From Devosia sp. FKR38 (GTDB taxonomy: Bacteria; Pseudomonadota; Alphaproteobacteria; Rhizobiales; Devosiaceae), in the NCBI RefSeq assembly GCF_005222805.1, contig NZ_STGC01000005.1, forward strand, positions 62,001 through 126,000: a stretch of 64,000 nt of DNA. Direction: 5' to 3'. Position 1 is the stretch's first letter; the number at the start of each line of letters is the position of its first letter. The notes under the pieces were generated by a model, which had not been told where the DNA came from, did no database searches, and worked only from the letters and a program-made list of their open reading frames with translations. This document shows, in pieces, positions 1-9,430 of this stretch. The position numbers and the translations under genes were made by a program.

Positions 1-1
1 C

Positions 2-3000
2 GTCACGCTGCCCACTCGGTTGGTCGAGCTCATGGACTATAAGTACCAACTCAACCAAGGTGAGATCGTGACCTATTTCGTCCGCTCGCAGGTTGCGCCC
101 GTAGCTGGCGGCAATACGTTCCAGCTCCAGACCCCTGGGGGGAACACGGTCATACTCGACGCCAGCACGAGCCAGGTCCAGGAGGTCAGTGGCGTGCGCT
201 CCGCGCAGTACAATGGCGCTGAGGTTGAGATCACCATGTTCTCCAATCCCGACACCAGCATTTACGCCAAGGTGTCTTGCGAAGGGCGAGAGCCCCAGAT
301 CACGTCCATTACCCCGTCGACCACGAACGCTGCCGCTCCCGAATTGCTGGTCATCCGCGGCAAGAACCTGTCCGATACGACCGGCGTGAAGTTTGGCACC
401 TTCGACGGCTCCCCCTATATCCGCTTGTGGAGCCCCGAGCAGCTCGAGGTGCTCCTGCCGGCACAGGCCGTTGGCACGGTTGATGTGGTCGCGCAGTCAT
501 CGCAGGGCTACAGTGTTTCGTCAGCCGCGACCAAGGTCTCCTTCGCCCTGGTGCCAAACGCACCGACCATCAGCAGTGCCACCGCGACAGGCACCACAGC
601 CGAGGTCGCCTTCAGCACCCCGTCCAGCAATGGCGCAGCGATCCTGGACTACACTGTGGTCGCCACGCCCGGAAACCGCTCCGTGACCGGCACCGCCAGC
701 CCGCTGAGCATCGCAGGCCTCGATACCGGCACCAGCTATACTTTTGCGGTGACAGCGCGAAACGTTATCGGCAGCAGTGCGGCCTCAGTCGCGAGCGGCT
801 CCGTGCTGATCAAGACACAGCAATCGATTACCTTTGCGCCGCCGGCCGCCATCGCCTTTGGCACCACTAGCACTGTGACAGCCAATGCCAGTTCTGGCCT
901 CGATGTCAGTTTCTCGACCAGCACGCCCGCGATCTGCCAGGTCGATACCCGCGGGGTCGTCACTCCGGTTCTGGCCGGCGACTGTGTCATCCACGCGGAC
1001 CAAGCCGGCGACAGCACGACCGCGCCTGCGCCCCGTGTGACACAGACCCTTGTGATCACGGCGGTGGTGCCGCAGGCGCCGGTGCTGACGGGCGTCACGC
1101 CCGGCAATGGCTCTGCCACCGTCGCGTTCACAGCCCCCAGCTTCACCGGCGGCGTCGCGCTTGGCGCCTATCGCGTCACCGCTACGCCGGGCGGCGCCAT
1201 TATGGATGGCGCATCGAGCCCGATCACCGTGTCCGGCTTGACCAATGGCATCGCCTACCGGTTCAGCGTGACCGCCTCCAATGCCGCCGGGACCAGCGGC
1301 CCGTCCAATCAAAGCGGCGAGATGACGCCCAAGGCGACGCAAACCATCACCCTGTCCGACCCCGGGACGGTGCGTGTCTCCGATAGTGTCACCATCACCG
1401 CCACTGCCAGTTCGGGCATGACAGTGGCGCTCAGCACGCTCAGCCCAACCATCTGTACGATTGCGCCGACCGGCGTCGTCACACTGCTACGGGCGGGGAC
1501 CTGTAGCATCGCCGGACAGCAGGCCGGTGACCAGAGCGTTGAGCCCGCCGCGCAGGTCAATCGCGACTTCACCGTGCTCGCCACGCTGCCAGGGGCGCCA
1601 ACTCAGGTGACTGCCGTCGCCACACAAGGCCAGGCCACAGTCAGCTTCACCGCACCCGCCTTTACCGGCGGCGTCGACATCGACAGCTATACCGTCACGG
1701 CCAGTCCGGGTGGCGCCCGCGCAACCGGAACCACCAGCCCCATTACCGTGTTGGGGCTGACCGATGGCACCGACTACAGCTTTGTGGTCACCGCGGCCAA
1801 CCGCGTCGGCACCGGCGCGGCGTCCGATCCCAGCGGCACGATCACGCCCAAGAGCCCGCAGACCATAAGCCTGTCCGATCCCGGCGGGGTTCCCTTCGGC
1901 CCGGCCGTCACGCTGGTCGCCAGCGCCAGCTCCCGCCTGGCCCTGGCCTTTGCCACCACCACGCCAGCGATCTGCACGGTCAATGCATCGGGCGTTGTCA
2001 GCCTGGTCAGCCCGGGCCTCTGCACCATCACGGCCGACCAGCCTGGCGACCGGGCATTCCTGCCCGCGCCGCAAGTCTCGGTCAGCTTTCAGGCGCAGGC
2101 CGTCGTGGCGGACGCGCCGACCCAGGTGAGCGTTCGGGCCGGCGATCGCCAGGTTGAAGTGAGCTTTGTCGCACCCGCCTTTACTGGCGGCAGCCCGGTC
2201 TCGCGCTATACGGTGACAGCCCAGCCTGGCGGGGCCACGGCGTCCAACGCGACCAGCCCCATCATCTTGGCGGGCCTCAGCAATGGCGTCGCCTATAGCG
2301 TCACCGTCACCGCCATCAATGGGGTGGGCACCGGGCGGGCCTCGCTGGCCAGCGCTGCAGTCACCCCGCAGGCCAGCCAGGTGATCAACTTCACCAATCC
2401 CGGCCCGCAGATCATTGGCGCGCCGCTGACTCTGACGGCCAATAGCAATGCCGGCCTGCCCATCAGTTTTACATCCCGCTCGCCGGCTGTGTGCACCACC
2501 ACCGTGGGCGGGGCGGTCACCCTGCTGGCCGCCGGCTCTTGCGTGATCGACGCCGCGCAGCCCGGCGACGCCGCCAACCTGCCGGCAGTCACGGTCAACC
2601 AGACGTTCCAGGTGTCGGCAACCCAACTCACGCTGGGGCCGACCGGCGGGGCCCTGGCGACGGCGATGATCGGCAATGCCTATAGCGTGCAACTGACCGC
2701 GAGCGGGCAGTCGGGGGCGCTCGTCTGGTCGCTGCGCTCGGGGCGCTTGCCCGACGGTCTCACGCTCAGCGCGACCACGGGCCTGATCAGCGGCACGCCG
2801 CTCCCCTCGGCGCTCGGAACGCAGAGTTTTGAGGTCGCTGTCACCGACCAAACCGGTGGCGGGGGGACCAGCGCCAGCTTTTCCATTCTCGTCACACCGC
2901 GCGAGATCGCCGCGCCGGCGCGCAGCATTGCCGTACCGAGCGGAAGCACCCCACCGCGCCTTGACCTCGCTGCCGGGGCAACGGGCGGCCCCTTCTCCAG

Positions 3001-4174
3001 CGCCCAGATTGTCTCTGTCGAGCCAGATTTTTCCGGCACGGCCGCGATCATCGCCGCGCCCTCCGTGCTGCAGTTCACGCCCAATCCAAAATACACCGGC
3101 GACGCCATCGTCCGCTACACGCTGACCAGTGCTCTCGGCACATCTACGCTGTTCACCGTCACCTATTCCCTGTCCGCTGACGTGGCCAAGGTCACCGCAG
3201 AACTCACCCAGATGCGCGACCAGTTCCTCACCACGCGGTCCAATCTATGGGTTTCGGGCATCTCCGTGCCAAACCTGCAGGATCGCATGAGCGCGCTCAC
3301 CGCGAGCCAGCCCGGCACGGTGTCGCTGTCGCCCACTGCGGGCAATTCGCTCACCCTGGCCTATGCCGCCAGCACGCAGAACGCGGCAGTGGGTGCCGCC
3401 GAGAGCCTCGCCAACACACCGGTCGATGATGGCGGCCTGCGGTTCTGGATTGATGGCAGCAACACCATCCACGTGCGGACCGGCAATGCCGGCGAGCGCT
3501 GGGGCAGTGCCGCCGCGCTCTCGCTGGGCGCCGACATGCTGGCCGCCAAGAACCTGCTGCTGGGCGTTTCTGTTCATGCCGACTGGATGGACGACCAGAT
3601 GGGGAGCGCGCGCAGCAAGGGCAATGGCCTTGCGGCCGGGCCCTATCTGTCCGCCGAACTGTCGGAAAACCTCTATCTCGATGCCGGCCTGATCTATGGG
3701 CAAAGCTGGAACACGCTTACCGACGGCTTTTTCGCCGGCACGTTTGGCAGCACCCGCTGGCTGGCCAGGGCCGGACTCAGCGGCAGCGTTGCGCTCACCG
3801 ATGATCTGACCCTGCTGCCCAAGGTCGCGCTTTTCTACCTGCGCGAAGATCCCCAGGGCTATGTGGCCACCAATGCTGGCGGCACCCAGGTCACCATCCA
3901 GCCCATGTTGCTCGAACAATTGCGCGCCAATGCCGGGGCCACGCTGCGCTATCGGCTGTTGACCGACACGGGCCTGACCATCCAGCCCTTTGTCGAGATT
4001 GACCTGGGCACGGCGCTGTCGGCCGGCAAGGTCACTCAATCCGTCACGTTTGGCGGCGGTGTGGATCTGAGGGGCGGTGGCAACTGGACAATTGGCCTGT
4101 CCAGCAAACTCTACACCGCCAACAACGGCATGACCTCCGTCTCTGCTCAGGTGAGGCTGGGCTTGGGTTTCTAG
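2..4174 (+). CDS. Giant repeat-rich autotransporter-like surface protein, 5' end outside window
   Basis: The frame is open to the left edge, so the true start and any signal peptide lie upstream. About 1,390 residues are visible. In order they show an IPT/TIG-like domain (near nt 290-550), four alternating pairs of a fibronectin type III domain and a bacterial Ig-like domain (about 557-2610, roughly 0.5 kb per pair), a putative-Ig (He_PIG) domain with the motif LPDGLTLSATTGLISGTP (about 2630-2890), a cadherin-like strand-rich segment (to about 3165), and a C-terminal region of alternating hydrophobic strands ending in aromatic Phe. That last part fits an autotransporter beta-barrel (about 3400-4174). 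Each Ig-like repeat carries two cysteines about 17-20 residues apart. The likely role is a secreted adhesin or stalk anchored in the outer membrane. The domain calls are by eye; the barrel assignment is good but not certain. Confidence 0.75.
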   Translation, partial: VTLPTRLVELMDYKYQLNQGEIVTYFVRSQVAPVAGGNTFQLQTPGGNTVILDASTSQVQEVSGVRSAQYNGAEVEITMFSNPDTSIYAKVSCEGREPQITSITPSTTNAAAPELLVIRGKNLSDTTGVKFGTFDGSPYIRLWSPEQLEVLLPAQAVGTVDVVAQSSQGYSVSSAATKVSFALVPNAPTISSATATGTTAEVAFSTPSSNGAAILDYTVVATPGNRSVTGTASPLSIAGLDTGTSYTFAVTARNVIGSSAASVASGSVLIKTQQSITFAPPAAIAFGTTSTVTANASSGLDVSFSTSTPAICQVDTRGVVTPVLAGDCVIHADQAGDSTTAPAPRVTQTLVITAVVPQAPVLTGVTPGNGSATVAFTAPSFTGGVALGAYRVTATPGGAIMDGASSPITVSGLTNGIAYRFSVTASNAAGTSGPSNQSGEMTPKATQTITLSDPGTVRVSDSVTITATASSGMTVALSTLSPTICTIAPTGVVTLLRAGTCSIAGQQAGDQSVEPAAQVNRDFTVLATLPGAPTQVTAVATQGQATVSFTAPAFTGGVDIDSYTVTASPGGARATGTTSPITVLGLTDGTDYSFVVTAANRVGTGAASDPSGTITPKSPQTISLSDPGGVPFGPAVTLVASASSRLALAFATTTPAICTVNASGVVSLVSPGLCTITADQPGDRAFLPAPQVSVSFQAQAVVADAPTQVSVRAGDRQVEVSFVAPAFTGGSPVSRYTVTAQPGGATASNATSPIILAGLSNGVAYSVTVTAINGVGTGRASLASAAVTPQASQVINFTNPGPQIIGAPLTLTANSNAGLPISFTSRSPAVCTTTVGGAVTLLAAGSCVIDAAQPGDAANLPAVTVNQTFQVSATQLTLGPTGGALATAMIGNAYSVQLTASGQSGALVWSLRSGRLPDGLTLSATTGLISGTPLPSALGTQSFEVAVTDQTGGGGTSASFSILVTPREIAAPARSIAVPSGSTPPRLDLAAGATGGPFSSAQIVSVEPDFSGTAAIIAAPSVLQFTPNPKYTGDAIVRYTLTSALGTSTLFTVTYSLSADVAKVTAELTQMRDQFLTTRSNLWVSGISVPNLQDRMSALTASQPGTVSLSPTAGNSLTLAYAASTQNAAVGAAESLANTPVDDGGLRFWIDGSNTIHVRTGNAGERWGSAAALSLGADMLAAKNLLLGVSVHADWMDDQMGSARSKGNGLAAGPYLSAELSENLYLDAGLIYGQSWNTLTDGFFAGTFGSTRWLARAGLSGSVALTDDLTLLPKVALFYLREDPQGYVATNAGGTQVTIQPMLLEQLRANAGATLRYRLLTDTGLTIQPFVEIDLGTALSAGKVTQSVTFGGGVDLRGGGNWTIGLSSKLYTANNGMTSVSAQVRLGLGF

Positions 4175-4250
4175 CAGAGATTGCAAGCCCCCGACCTTCG
4201 TATTATCAAGGCACGGCATTGATTTAGCCACCCGAGGTGCAGGGGAGAGT

Positions 4251-5270
4251 TTGATCTTGGGCCTGCCGCATTCGACGCTGGATACACTTGGACTGCCCGA
4301 TGCCGACGCTGTCTCTGCCTGGCAGGAGAGCATCGGCGTGATGTTCGACACGCGGCTCAATGCTGGCGTCGACCCGTCGTTTCGGGCTGAGGTCGACGGT
4401 TTCCTGCTCGGCGATCTAGCGCTCGGGCGCTGCAGTGCACCCGCGCAATGGTTCGACCGTTCGCGCCGCAAGATCGAGCGCGACAATCTCGACCACATCA
4501 TGCTGCAGTTCTATCTTGAGGGCAGCTGCGGTCGGCGCGATGGCAGTTCGGACGAGGTGACCCGTCCGGGCGATCTTTGGGTCACGGACCTCGCCCAGCC
4601 GCTGGCATCCGGCACAACGGCTTTCTCCAACCTCAACATCGTCCTCCCGCGCAGGATCATTGCGCCGCTGCTGAGCCAGCCGCAGTCGCACCACATGCGT
4701 GTGCTCCCCGGGCAGGACCCGCTGGTCAAGCTGTTGCGCAGCCATATGCTGGCCCTGATCTCAACGGCGCCCGAAATGCGCGAGGACGACGCGGTATCGG
4801 TCCTGAGCCCCACCATTGCTCTGGCGGCCGCTGCGCTCAACGGGGTGGTCGATGAGGCTGGCGCCGCGCCGGTCGCATCGGCGATCATGGGCAGTATCCG
4901 CCGCCATATCGAACACCACCTGGCCAATCCCGCACTGTCGGCCAGCGCCGTGGCCCAGTTGTTCGGCATGTCCGAGCGCAAGCTCTATTATCTCTTCGAG
5001 CCCTTTGGGGGCTTTGCCACCTATGTTCAGGACCGGCGGCTGCAACGCTGCTACGAGGCGCTGATCGACCCCGATCTGCATCGGCTGAGCATCGCCGAGA
5101 TCGCGGAATCGATGGGGTTCCTGCACCCCAAGAGCTTCAGCCGCGCCTTCAGCCGCAAGATGGGCATGACTGCCCGCGAAGTTCGCGCCGCTGCAGGCCA
5201 GCGCGACACCGTGCCTCTTGGGCGGCAGAACGGCGATCAATGGTGGTCCTGGATCAACCAGATGCGGTAA
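4251..5270 (+). CDS. AraC-family transcriptional regulator
   Basis: This is a 339-residue DNA-binding regulator. The N-terminal two thirds resemble the AraC_binding_2 (AraC-ligand/cupin-like) domain, with the typical run around DHIMLQFYLEGSCG. The last about 100 residues form an AraC-type double helix-turn-helix, with the second HTH around LSIAEIAESMGFLHPKSFSR and the conserved FSRAF near the end. The TTG start at 4251 is preceded by AGGGGAG at a suitable distance, and no better ATG lies nearby. It starts 76 bp after the autotransporter-like gene on the same strand, so it could be co-transcribed with it or read from its own promoter. No target or effector can be deduced. Confidence 0.85.
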   Translation: MILGLPHSTLDTLGLPDADAVSAWQESIGVMFDTRLNAGVDPSFRAEVDGFLLGDLALGRCSAPAQWFDRSRRKIERDNLDHIMLQFYLEGSCGRRDGSSDEVTRPGDLWVTDLAQPLASGTTAFSNLNIVLPRRIIAPLLSQPQSHHMRVLPGQDPLVKLLRSHMLALISTAPEMREDDAVSVLSPTIALAAAALNGVVDEAGAAPVASAIMGSIRRHIEHHLANPALSASAVAQLFGMSERKLYYLFEPFGGFATYVQDRRLQRCYEALIDPDLHRLSIAEIAESMGFLHPKSFSRAFSRKMGMTAREVRAAAGQRDTVPLGRQNGDQWWSWINQMR

Positions 5271-5503
5271 CGCGCTGAACGCAGGCCAGCACGCCGAACC
5301 CAGTGCGACAAACCGGCCCCTGAAGGGTCTGCGCGATGACGAGTTGTTGCAGAGCTATGGCGTTGTTCGATTGCACGCAAGAAACGGTCAGTTCGCTCTT
5401 GCCGCCAGTGAGCCGCAGGCACAGCCGCAAACGAGTTGACGTACTTTCCAGTCGCTTTTGGAAAGAAGTCTATGGAATGGGCGAATGAACAAGGCTGGTT
5501 CGG

Positions 5504-5638
5504 GAGTTCTGCGTCTTCGTCGGCCCGTCCGGCTGCAGCAAGTCCACCTTGCTGCGCATGATCGCCGGGCTCGAGGCCATCGACGGTTGCGACCTGATCC
5601 TCAACGACCAGCGCATCAACGACCTGCCGCCCGACCAG
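5504..5638 (+). pseudogene. Fragment of an ABC transporter ATPase (UgpC/MalK type)
   Basis: About 45 codons in frame 2 read as the Walker A region of a sugar-type ABC ATPase: [17 protein letters not shown] followed by [11 protein letters not shown] and [12 protein letters not shown]. The Walker A glycine is replaced by serine (GCSKS instead of GCGKS). There is no start, and the reading frame switches abruptly to an unrelated protein at about 5638. No signature motif, Walker B or TOBE domain follows. It is a dead remnant of a longer gene, joined to the next pseudogene. Confidence 0.8.
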
Positions 5639-6659
5639 CTATGTGGACATCGACGTTCGCTCGACCGACGGGCGCGACCATGCCGTCAGCGTCTATTACG
5701 ACTGGTCGGCCAACTGGTCTGTCGGCGAGGCCGAGACCGAATTGAGTTGGGGTCGGCATCGCGCCGGCCCGGTCGAGGCCCTGTTCGTGGGCGCTGCCGA
5801 ACAGCGGCCCTTGAAGCGGTCAGGCGACGAGGTGCAGATCGAATGGGGCTATCTGTTTGTCTCGTCACAGCCCGACTTTGTCGTGGCCAGTGCCTTCGGT
5901 GACTCCACCACGCTGCTGGAGGAAAGTGGGAATATGTTGATCCTGGCTGGGGCGCTGGCACAGCGGACCGGCAGCACTGCCCTAGCGGAGGAATTCTGGA
6001 GCGAAATTGCCACCTGGGCGCAATACCTGCTGGACAGTGGGCTCGACCCCGAAAACCAGCTCTGCACCGACGACTTCGCTGGCCATATGCCGCACAATGC
6101 CAACCTTGCGATCAAGGCTATCCTGGGCATCGGCGCCTTTGGGCAGCTCTGCGAAAAGCTGGGCAAGATGGACGAGGCCCGCCACTATCTGGCAACGGCC
6201 AAGGCGTGGGCCACCCAGTGGCGGGAATTGGCCGATGACGGGGCCGGGTATCGCCTGGCCTTTGACCAGCCTGGCACGTGGAGCCAGAAATATAACCTGG
6301 TTTGGGACCGCATCCTCGGGCTCGACCTATTTGACGGGCGCATCGCCGACACGGAGATGGCGCTCTATCGCGGCAAGCTCAACGCCTATGGTCTGCCGCT
6401 GGACAGCCGTAAAGCCTATACCAAGCTGGACTGGCTGGTCTGGTCGGCCTGTCTCACCGGCAAGCAGGACGACTTCAATGCCATCCTCGCCCCCTTGGCG
6501 GATTGGCTGGATGCTGCACCGCAACGCGTTCCATTGTCCGATTGGTTCCAAACAGACACCGGCAAACAACCCAATGGCCATGGGTTCTGGGCACGCTCGG
6601 TGGTTGGTGGCGTCTTCATCAAGCTCATGATCGACACTAGGCGACGCGAAGTAGGGTAG
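5637..6659 (+). pseudogene. Truncated and internally deleted glutaminase-family (GtaA/DUF4965-like) gene
   Basis: An open frame of about 340 codons starts without initiation signals, directly joined to the ABC fragment. The first part ([20 protein letters not shown] onward) resembles the middle of the GtaA-like glutaminase family (DUF5127/DUF4965). The part after residue about 95, beginning EESGNMLIL, resembles the C-terminal alpha-alpha toroid (DUF1793/glutaminase A central region) with DDFAGHMPHNANLAIK, YNLVWDRILGL, KAYTKLDWLVW and the end motif ARSVVGGVFIKLM. Between them (around [14 protein letters not shown]) several hundred residues expected in the family are missing, and the N-terminus is lost. 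The deletion happens to keep the frame. A product is possible but would not be a complete enzyme. The family is identified from recalled motifs only. Confidence 0.7.
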
Positions 6660-7184
6660 CGCTCACATATATCGTGGCCACGTCTCATCTCGCCGATTGT
6701 ACTCTCGTTGGAGAGAGCAGGTAGTTGCAGGCGCCGACCGAATGGCTGCTTTCCGACATGCGGCCCCGAAAACGAACCGGCCGCAATCGGCCCCATTTCA
6801 GCCGTCGGCACCGGCAATCCAGGCGTCCGCTATCGCGTATGCGTTGCCGAAACCTGCCACTCTGCTAACGGCCCCATTCTTGCCGTTGTACGGGCCCTGC
6901 TGAATGGCTGAAAGGGGGCCGGCAGCGGAATGACGGCTTTGCTGCGAACACGCACGACTAGCGGACGCGACGATGTCGGCATCGAAACCGGGCCTGCACG
7001 GCGCATCTCGTTACCGCGTCGTCTTTCATAAAGCGCAATCAGCTTGCTGGTATAGCGCTTGCCACCAAGCTTCCTGCAAGCCGGCGTCTTTGCCCCAGGG
7101 CTCGCAGCCCTTGCCAATGCTTGGAGCGTCCGCGAACATCAAGGACCCTGCTGAACGCGCCACCACCGTACCATCAGCCGCAGT
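6660..7184. other. Gene-free spacer with degenerate inverted repeats
   Basis: No reading frame here has family resemblance, a ribosome-binding site or plausible codon use. The stretch lies between the decayed glutaminase-like gene and the 3' end of the ROK regulator. It contains phrases such as GGCTGCTTTCCGACATGCGG and GAATGGCTGAAAGGGGG that look like dispersed intergenic repeat elements rather than genes. Confidence 0.5.
6779..6928. repeat. Imperfect inverted repeat, about 25-bp arms
   Basis: The left arm at 6779-6803 (core CGGCCCCATTTCAGCC) is an imperfect reverse complement of the right arm at 6906-6928 (core GGCTGAAAGGGGGCCG). The arms are separated by about 100 bp. The element is probably a non-coding dispersed repeat or the relic of a small mobile element. 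No terminal target duplication was recognised. Confidence 0.4.
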
Positions 7185-8318
7185 TCAAGCCAGGTAGCGC
7201 AGAAAACTGGCCAGCGGCAGCGTCGAGGCGGCAACGGCGCGGCGGGCTTCGCCGATAACGTCGGAGATCAGCATGTCGGGCTTGGTCAGCGGCATGCGAC
7301 CGGGAACGTCATATTTGTCGAGATCGATCTTGTCGCGCAGTGCCCCAAGGATCGACTGGGGCAGATTGCCGCCCAAGATGATCTTTTGTGGATTGACCAA
7401 CTGCACCACGGCGCTCAGCGGCCAGGATACCACCTCGGCCCGGCTGTCGATCCAGTCGAGCAGCACGGGGTTGCGGTCGGCAAAGAGGCTTTCAAGTCGT
7501 TGGAGATCGAGTTCGGCCGGGGAGCAGCCCAGCGTAATGGCCAGATCGGTGACGCTGGGACGGGGACCGGGTTCTGGCACCATGCCGCCAATATTGCCCG
7601 CCTGGTTGAAGCCGCCGCGCACGATCCGGCTGCGATCAAAGATCTGCCCGCCGACGCCGTCGGCACAGGCCAAATGAAACAGCACCTGGCCGAAAAGGCT
7701 TGGGAGCAAGGCCGACTGCATCACGTCGGCGCGCGACGAAGCGACAACTTCTGAATCGGGAAAGCGCGCGCGCAAGGCAAGACGGACCTGTTCATAGGGC
7801 ACCATGGCCTGGCGCGGGGTGACCTCAAGGATATCTTCGCTGGCCGAGAAGATGGCTGGTACGAACATGCCGATATCGCTGGCCGGGCCGGCATGGCGCT
7901 GCGCTGCCTCAACCAATGCCAGCGACTGCACCACGATGGCCTCGCCACTCTCGGCCAGGGGTTCATGCGGCGAGGTCCAGACGGCGTCCAGGCTAAGATT
8001 GGAGACCGCCGCATAGGCGCCGCGTGTCGACAGGTTCAAACCGACAAACCGCACGCTGTCGGCCTGCAGCCCGATGCGGATTGCCGGCTGTCCGCTGCGG
8101 CCATTGGCAGGGGTTTCGCGCGCCTCATGCACCAGGCCGGCATCGCCCAGCTTGGCCAGCGCCTTGCTGACGGCACCCTTGGAAAGGCCCAGGCTACGGG
8201 CAATTTCGATCCGCGACAGGCCAGCCCGATTGCGGATGGCGACGAAAATAGCGCGCTCCATCTCGCTCAGATTGAGGGATCGCAAATTGCCGATCGATCG
8301 GTCCAGGGGCGTCACCAT
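7185..8318 (-). CDS. ROK-family transcriptional repressor
   Basis: About 377 residues from ATG at 8318; a GTG two codons upstream is the alternative. The N-terminal winged HTH (about residues 14-75, with LSRIEIARSLGLSKGAVSKA) is followed by a ROK (repressor/ORF/kinase) domain. The kinase features are degenerate: the phosphate-binding loop has no GG pair, and the zinc/active-site stretch that normally reads GHxxxxxxxxxCxCGxxGC is NIGGMVPEPGPRPSVTDLAI here, without cysteines. It is therefore expected to sense a sugar or sugar-phosphate ligand rather than phosphorylate one. It is divergent from the ABC operon starting at 8377, with a perfect dyad in between, and is the likely local regulator. 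Confidence 0.85.
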   Translation of the reverse strand: MVTPLDRSIGNLRSLNLSEMERAIFVAIRNRAGLSRIEIARSLGLSKGAVSKALAKLGDAGLVHEARETPANGRSGQPAIRIGLQADSVRFVGLNLSTRGAYAAVSNLSLDAVWTSPHEPLAESGEAIVVQSLALVEAAQRHAGPASDIGMFVPAIFSASEDILEVTPRQAMVPYEQVRLALRARFPDSEVVASSRADVMQSALLPSLFGQVLFHLACADGVGGQIFDRSRIVRGGFNQAGNIGGMVPEPGPRPSVTDLAITLGCSPAELDLQRLESLFADRNPVLLDWIDSRAEVVSWPLSAVVQLVNPQKIILGGNLPQSILGALRDKIDLDKYDVPGRMPLTKPDMLISDVIGEARRAVAASTLPLASFLRYLA

Positions 8319-8343
8319 AAGCACTCGTCATAAAAGCGTTACG

Positions 8344-8366
8344 ATAAGTTTCTATTGAAAACTTAT
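8344..8366. promoter_or_regulatory. Dyad-symmetric operator for the ROK repressor
   Basis: ATAAGTTT (8344-8351), a 7-nt spacer, then AAACTTAT (8359-8366) form a perfect inverted repeat in the 58-bp space between the divergent ROK gene and ABC operon. AT-rich dyads of this shape are known operators of ROK repressors such as NagC, Mlc and XylR. Binding by the neighbouring regulator is inferred. Confidence 0.7.
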
Positions 8367-8376
8367 TAAGTTCACG

Positions 8377-9429
8377 ATGGAAACCAAAGGCACCTTTGTG
8401 GCATACCTTGCGGCGACCGATATTGGAATGCGCTTCGACACTTTCGAAGCCCTCAAAGGCGTGAGCTTTACCGCCGAACGCGGCGAGTTCATCACCCTGC
8501 TCGGTCCGTCCGGCTGCGGCAAGACCACGCTGCTCAATATCGTGGCCGGGTTTCTCAAACCGACGCGGGGCGCACTGACGCTGGACGGCGCCGACCTGCT
8601 GCCAATTCCCCCGGAACGGCGCGACTCGGCCATGTGCTTTCAGTCCTATGCGCTGTTTCCCCATCTCAGTGTGCGCGACAACATCGCCTTCGGACCGCGG
8701 CAGAAGGGGCTGACCGCGACCGAGGTCGCCAAACGGGTCAATGATCTGCTGGCCCAGATGGCGCTCGACGCTCATGCCGGCAAGCTGCCCAATGCGCTTT
8801 CAGGCGGCCAACAGCAGCGCGTGGCTCTAGCGCGTGCCCTGGCAGTCGGCCCGGGCCTGGTGCTGTTTGACGAGCCGCTGTCCAATCTTGACGCCAAGCT
8901 GCGCGACCAGGTGCGCACCGAGATCCGTGCCCTGCAGCGTCGGGTCGGCTTCACCGCGCTCTATGTTACCCATGACCAGGCCGAGGCCCTAGCGCTGTCC
9001 GACCGCATCCTGCTGCTCAATAACGGCGTCATCGAGCAGGAAGGCGCACCCCGCGACATCTATTTCAAGCCGCGCACCCGCTTTGTCGCCGACTTCATCG
9101 GTGCCGCCAACCTGCATGCCGGTATTGCTGAAGCTGGCGCGTTGGCCACGCCATTTGGCCCGCTGACGGGAGCAGGGGTGGCCACCGGGGCCGTGACCAT
9201 ATGCTGGCGCCCGGAAATGGCCCGGCTTGGACCCGCCGGCGTCAACAGCCTGGCCGGCATCGTGTCGTCGTCGGCCTTTCAGGGCGCCTATACCGATGTA
9301 TTTGTCGACGCGGCGGGCCAGACGGTCCGTCTGCAACTGCCGGGTGCGGCGCACTTTGCCCCGGGTGAAGCGCTCAGCTTTCACGTGCCGCCCAGCGCCA
9401 TCACCACCGTCGCTGATACGGCGTCCTGA
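8377..9429 (+). CDS. ABC transporter ATP-binding protein (PotA/UgpC type)
   Basis: 350 residues. The nucleotide-binding domain has Walker A GPSGCGKTT (residues 43-51), Q-loop FQSYALFPH, signature LSGGQQQRVALARAL, Walker B LVLFDEPLSNLD and H-loop YVTHDQAEA. A TOBE-like domain follows from about residue 270. It energises the permease pair encoded directly downstream; the next gene begins one base after the stop. The first ATG (8377) has no clear ribosome-binding site, while a GTG at 8398 is preceded by AAAGG, so the protein may start seven codons later. It is first in a transporter operon ending in a glycerophosphodiester phosphodiesterase. Confidence 0.92.
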   Translation: METKGTFVAYLAATDIGMRFDTFEALKGVSFTAERGEFITLLGPSGCGKTTLLNIVAGFLKPTRGALTLDGADLLPIPPERRDSAMCFQSYALFPHLSVRDNIAFGPRQKGLTATEVAKRVNDLLAQMALDAHAGKLPNALSGGQQQRVALARALAVGPGLVLFDEPLSNLDAKLRDQVRTEIRALQRRVGFTALYVTHDQAEALALSDRILLLNNGVIEQEGAPRDIYFKPRTRFVADFIGAANLHAGIAEAGALATPFGPLTGAGVATGAVTICWRPEMARLGPAGVNSLAGIVSSSAFQGAYTDVFVDAAGQTVRLQLPGAAHFAPGEALSFHVPPSAITTVADTAS

Positions 9430-9430
9430 C

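Noticed and set aside
1487-2851. Long antisense frame (454 codons) across the autotransporter-like gene
   Set aside because: Repetitive Arg/Gly/Ala-rich composition of a high-GC shadow; no ribosome-binding site; the opposite strand has clear domains.
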